The translations under genes and the position numbers were made by a program. Shown here in pieces: positions 61,369 through 64,000 of a stretch of DNA of 64,000 nt. The DNA comes from Lepidodermella squamata. Taxonomy: Eukaryota; Gastrotricha. Each line of letters begins with the position of its first letter. Positions within the stretch are counted from its first letter, which is position 1. The stretch spans positions 496,001 through 560,000 of the forward strand of contig JBLDXI010000056.1 in the NCBI GenBank assembly GCA_047495785.1, written 5' to 3'. The notes beneath the pieces are model-generated. The model had not been told where the DNA came from, ran no database searches, and saw nothing but the letters and a program-made list of their open reading frames with translations.

Positions 61369-62850
61369 CTATATTAGTTTAAATAACAAAACACAAACCA
61401 TTCATCCAAGAAATGAACATAAATAAAATAGCCTAAATTGCCAAAATAGTAAAAAATTGGGATCTATACTGCCTTTAAACCGCGATTTCTCACAATTCAC
61501 AATTTGATTGGTTTTTAGAATTTTAGCCACAACTCGCCGATATTATAAACTCAACTTTTCCAAAGCTTCTCTTTCATGGCTTTGCGACGGTGAAGATTCA
61601 AATATGCCTTTCAAATCAATTCCTAGTCCAAATCTGAGCTTGGTTTCTAACCTTATGCCCCGACTGGCTATCATGATTGCTGAGAGTGAGGACAGGTAAT
61701 CTGGGATCATCACTCTACGAATAGTAATCAGAACTTATATCACGACTTTCTTAAGGACAAAAAGGCAGCAAGAGGCTGGGTTACGGCAATAGGCCAAAAG
61801 CGATGCGAGACAATAATTTAAAGCTGGTTTAAGGTCCAGTGGGGATTTTAGGCCAGCGTACAGCCAACTTTCCACGCTTGTTCTAAAGATTTTTCAAACT
61901 GAAGTTGTCGGTCGTCATCTGAGTTTGTTAGGCTATTTATAACAGCATAATAAACGGTTTCTGTAAGCAGTTACAGGCTCAGTTTGTAGGCGGTTGGAAT
62001 GTAACGATGAATACCGTCGATTTCGAAGCGGCCGCGTTGTGAGGCAAGTCGTTTTAGCCGACTGTGCTGATGAAGACGAGCTGAGAGAATCGCGAAGAAT
62101 TGATTGGAGCTACTCTGATAGTGATGATGCGGACGATGGCAAATGGCAGTAATATGGCAGCGTCGACAATCCTCATCTGGTCTAAGAACGAACCAATCCG
62201 ACCAGTTGAATCATTATTCAAGGGTGAGCTTAGAGTTGGATACGCAGTTTACTCATAACTAATTAGGTACATACTAATTACTAATTAGGTAGGCTACCAA
62301 GTTTCCCTTCTCCGCTTCAACGCCCAAGTGGTGTTGAAGTACTGTGACTGGATTATGTCCGACTTTGGGACTGTTATTGTCTAGGGACACAATAATCGAA
62401 TTAAATGAATTCGATTTCGAAACCTATGTGAATTATCAAATTGACTTGGATATCGGCTAGACACTAGAATCGGCACCAATGCTGGTTCTCATCCTTTCGC
62501 GCCTGTAATCGGTACATGCATTTCGCAGACCATTGCCGACAAAAGCGACCCGGAATTCGATGGTCTTGCGGAGATTCGCCCCGCGATGCAAATGTTCGTC
62601 ACGTATGCTCGGTTCCCGAACCCGAGGACGATCAATCAATTGACGTAATGACCGTTCCGTTCAAAAGGCGATGCCACCTGAAGCAGTCAGTACATGTCTC
62701 AAAGGCCGCACAAGTGGGGCTTCATAATTTTCGCTCGCCTCGCTGTTGGGTCAATGGTATACTATAATTATGACTTCTTCCGTATGATGGCCGACATGTT
62801 GATGGACCAACCCCTTATCAACCTGCTTTATGTGACTCCGAACTGTTGTA
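61369..62850. other. Non-coding or decayed sequence
   Basis: No gene supported. Short interrupted frames, together with the adjoining retroelement fragments, suggest old mobile-element sequence or an intron of the gene ending at 60887. Confidence 0.4.
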
Positions 62851-63084
62851 AACCTCGAAAAATATAAAGTGATGCTTTTTGGATTCTGCAACACCCTCAA
62901 TACTTGGGTGTCACGTTCAGCTGGGAATCTCACATCTCCAGCATCTCCGCGAAATGACGGCCGAGAGCTGGCATGCAACGACGCATCATTGTGCGGAAAA
63001 TACCTACCGGAGCGGTTAGGACTCATGTTTTATAAATCAATGTCCGAAAGCGTAGCAACGTACAGCTCACCAGCATGGGCATGA
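62851..63084 (+). pseudogene. Remnant of a non-LTR retrotransposon reverse transcriptase (C-terminal part)
   Basis: Reading from 62851, NLEKYKVMLFGF matches the segment just before the conserved end of non-LTR reverse transcriptases. After a shift of one frame, PQYLGVTFSWESHISSISAK matches the usual YLGV....W..HI motif, then a stop. Further on, LGLMFYKSMSESVATYSSPA resembles the closing stretch of the domain. At least one frameshift and several stops make it non-functional. It is cut off on its 5' side. Confidence 0.6.
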
Positions 63085-63348
63085 CAGCCCAAGTCATCCA
63101 TCCATCAATGGATTATTCGAAATTGCGCTGCCCACGACCTAGCCATATGACGCAGATTCTAGCAGGAAAAATATCTGAGATATCGATTTGGTTAATTGAA
63201 AGAAATAGGTAACAACAATCCCTCGGAGGGAAATGTTGACATGGAACTTGCTAGATAAAAATTCAGACATCAATCTGGCGGATACTAGCACTACTCCACC
63301 GGCCCGGTTTCGAAAACTGGTAAATCATTACTGAATGACAATGCTAAT

Positions 63349-64000
63349 GTGATCATTTCTCCCCCAAGTAACAACTCTGATTTTTTGTTTCTCAATTTTA
63401 TAGCCTGGAACATATTTAAATTTAGACCAGAATCTTTTCCTGAAATCATACTGTTATTGAAAAAATTTCTTATTGTTGCCCTTCTAGAAACTTGGCATGA
63501 TTCCAAATTTGTGCCGCCCTCTTTGCGTAAAGAATTTTTTGTTATTCATTCACCAGCTAAAAAGCTAAATAATGTGAGAGGTCGTAATTTGTCAGGGGGA
63601 ATTATCGTTTACATTAACTAATCTCTCAAATCAATAATCAAAGTCTTATATAAATCTAGCTACCTGGTTGTTCTCAAAATTGATCTACCTGATTTTACCC
63701 TGCTATTGGCTTTCTGTTATATATTACCGGAAAAAAATGATACGATTCAGCGAAAATCGTTGAAAATTGCTACCAAAAAGAAAAGTTCTACCAAAATTTC
63801 TGGTCAAAAACAGTACAGTGGTCCTTTCAAAAAGCTCTGGGCCGAGACCACCAACAAATTGACTGAAATTAAAAATAATATTCGCATTGAAAACCTCCAG
63901 TCCCAAAAAAGGATTGAAATTATTATTATGGGCGACCTCAATATTCGCACTGGAAATTTAAATAGGACCTACGACAGCCTAGACCCAAACTCGGACTTCT
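63349..64000 (+). pseudogene. Non-LTR retrotransposon endonuclease (EEP/APE-type) fragment, runs off window
   Basis: The frame encodes FLFLNFIAWNIFKFRPESFP, the usual start of an APE-type endonuclease, followed by FLIVALLETWHDSKF with the catalytic glutamate, and LSGGIIVYIN. A TAA stop follows at about 63619, after which the same frame continues to IIMGDLNIRTGNLN, the GD.N motif. One in-frame stop makes it broken as seen. The rest of the element would lie to the right. It cannot be the same copy as the upstream reverse transcriptase piece, because endonuclease precedes reverse transcriptase in intact elements. Confidence 0.65.

Overview
This is a nuclear genome window from an invertebrate animal. 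Almost every protein gene is split by GT-AG introns, many only 50-70 nt long. AATAAA signals follow several stop codons, and the recognisable proteins are bilaterian: Trio/kalirin, NUBP1, eIF2B-epsilon, syntaxin-16, dyskerin, a thyroid-hormone-receptor-type nuclear receptor, neurabin/spinophilin, tetraspanin, Ly6/uPAR-type proteins and a CUB/Kunitz protein. Retention of a thyroid hormone receptor orthologue argues against a typical insect or nematode, but the phylum cannot be fixed from the sequence alone. Exon joins were worked out by hand from splice signals, reading phase and remembered family sequences, so boundaries may be off by a base or two.

Layout. 0-18 kb is gene-dense. It holds the 5' part of a Trio-like gene (-), an intronless NUBP1 gene (-) only 137 bp upstream of it, EIF2B5 (+), STX16 (+), a TTAA-flanked MITE carrying seven palindromic motifs, a coiled-coil orphan (-) head-to-head with dyskerin (+), a two-membrane-segment SLATT-like gene (+), and a tandem pair of Ly6-type genes (+) that share a 10-nt microexon. 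18.6-21.9 kb holds the thyroid-hormone-receptor-like gene (-). 23.4-39.8 kb is a long neurabin/spinophilin gene (-) with at least 11 coding exons and two candidate alternative first exons. 42.6-45.6 kb is a secreted CUB/Thr-rich/Kunitz gene (-). 50.1-54.9 kb is a tetraspanin (-) whose last splice adds a His/Gln-rich tail. 55-60.9 kb has no gene I can support, but contains a near-perfect 163-bp inverted repeat. 60.9-61.4 kb is the last exon of an unrecognised acidic protein. The right edge (62.8-64 kb) holds decayed non-LTR retrotransposon pieces.

How the genes relate. This is ordinary animal chromosome, not a functional cluster. Several neighbours are housekeeping genes (cytosolic Fe-S assembly, translation initiation, Golgi/endosome fusion, pseudouridylation). 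Others act in actin/Rho signalling (Trio, neurabin). Large introns and intergenic stretches are full of microsatellites. The most notable points are the palindrome-bearing MITE, the 431-bp foldback element, the conserved microexon, the alternative first exons of neurabin, the NUBP1-Trio spacing that resembles an operon or trans-splicing arrangement, the SLATT-like protein and an unassigned folded domain in the CUB/Kunitz protein.
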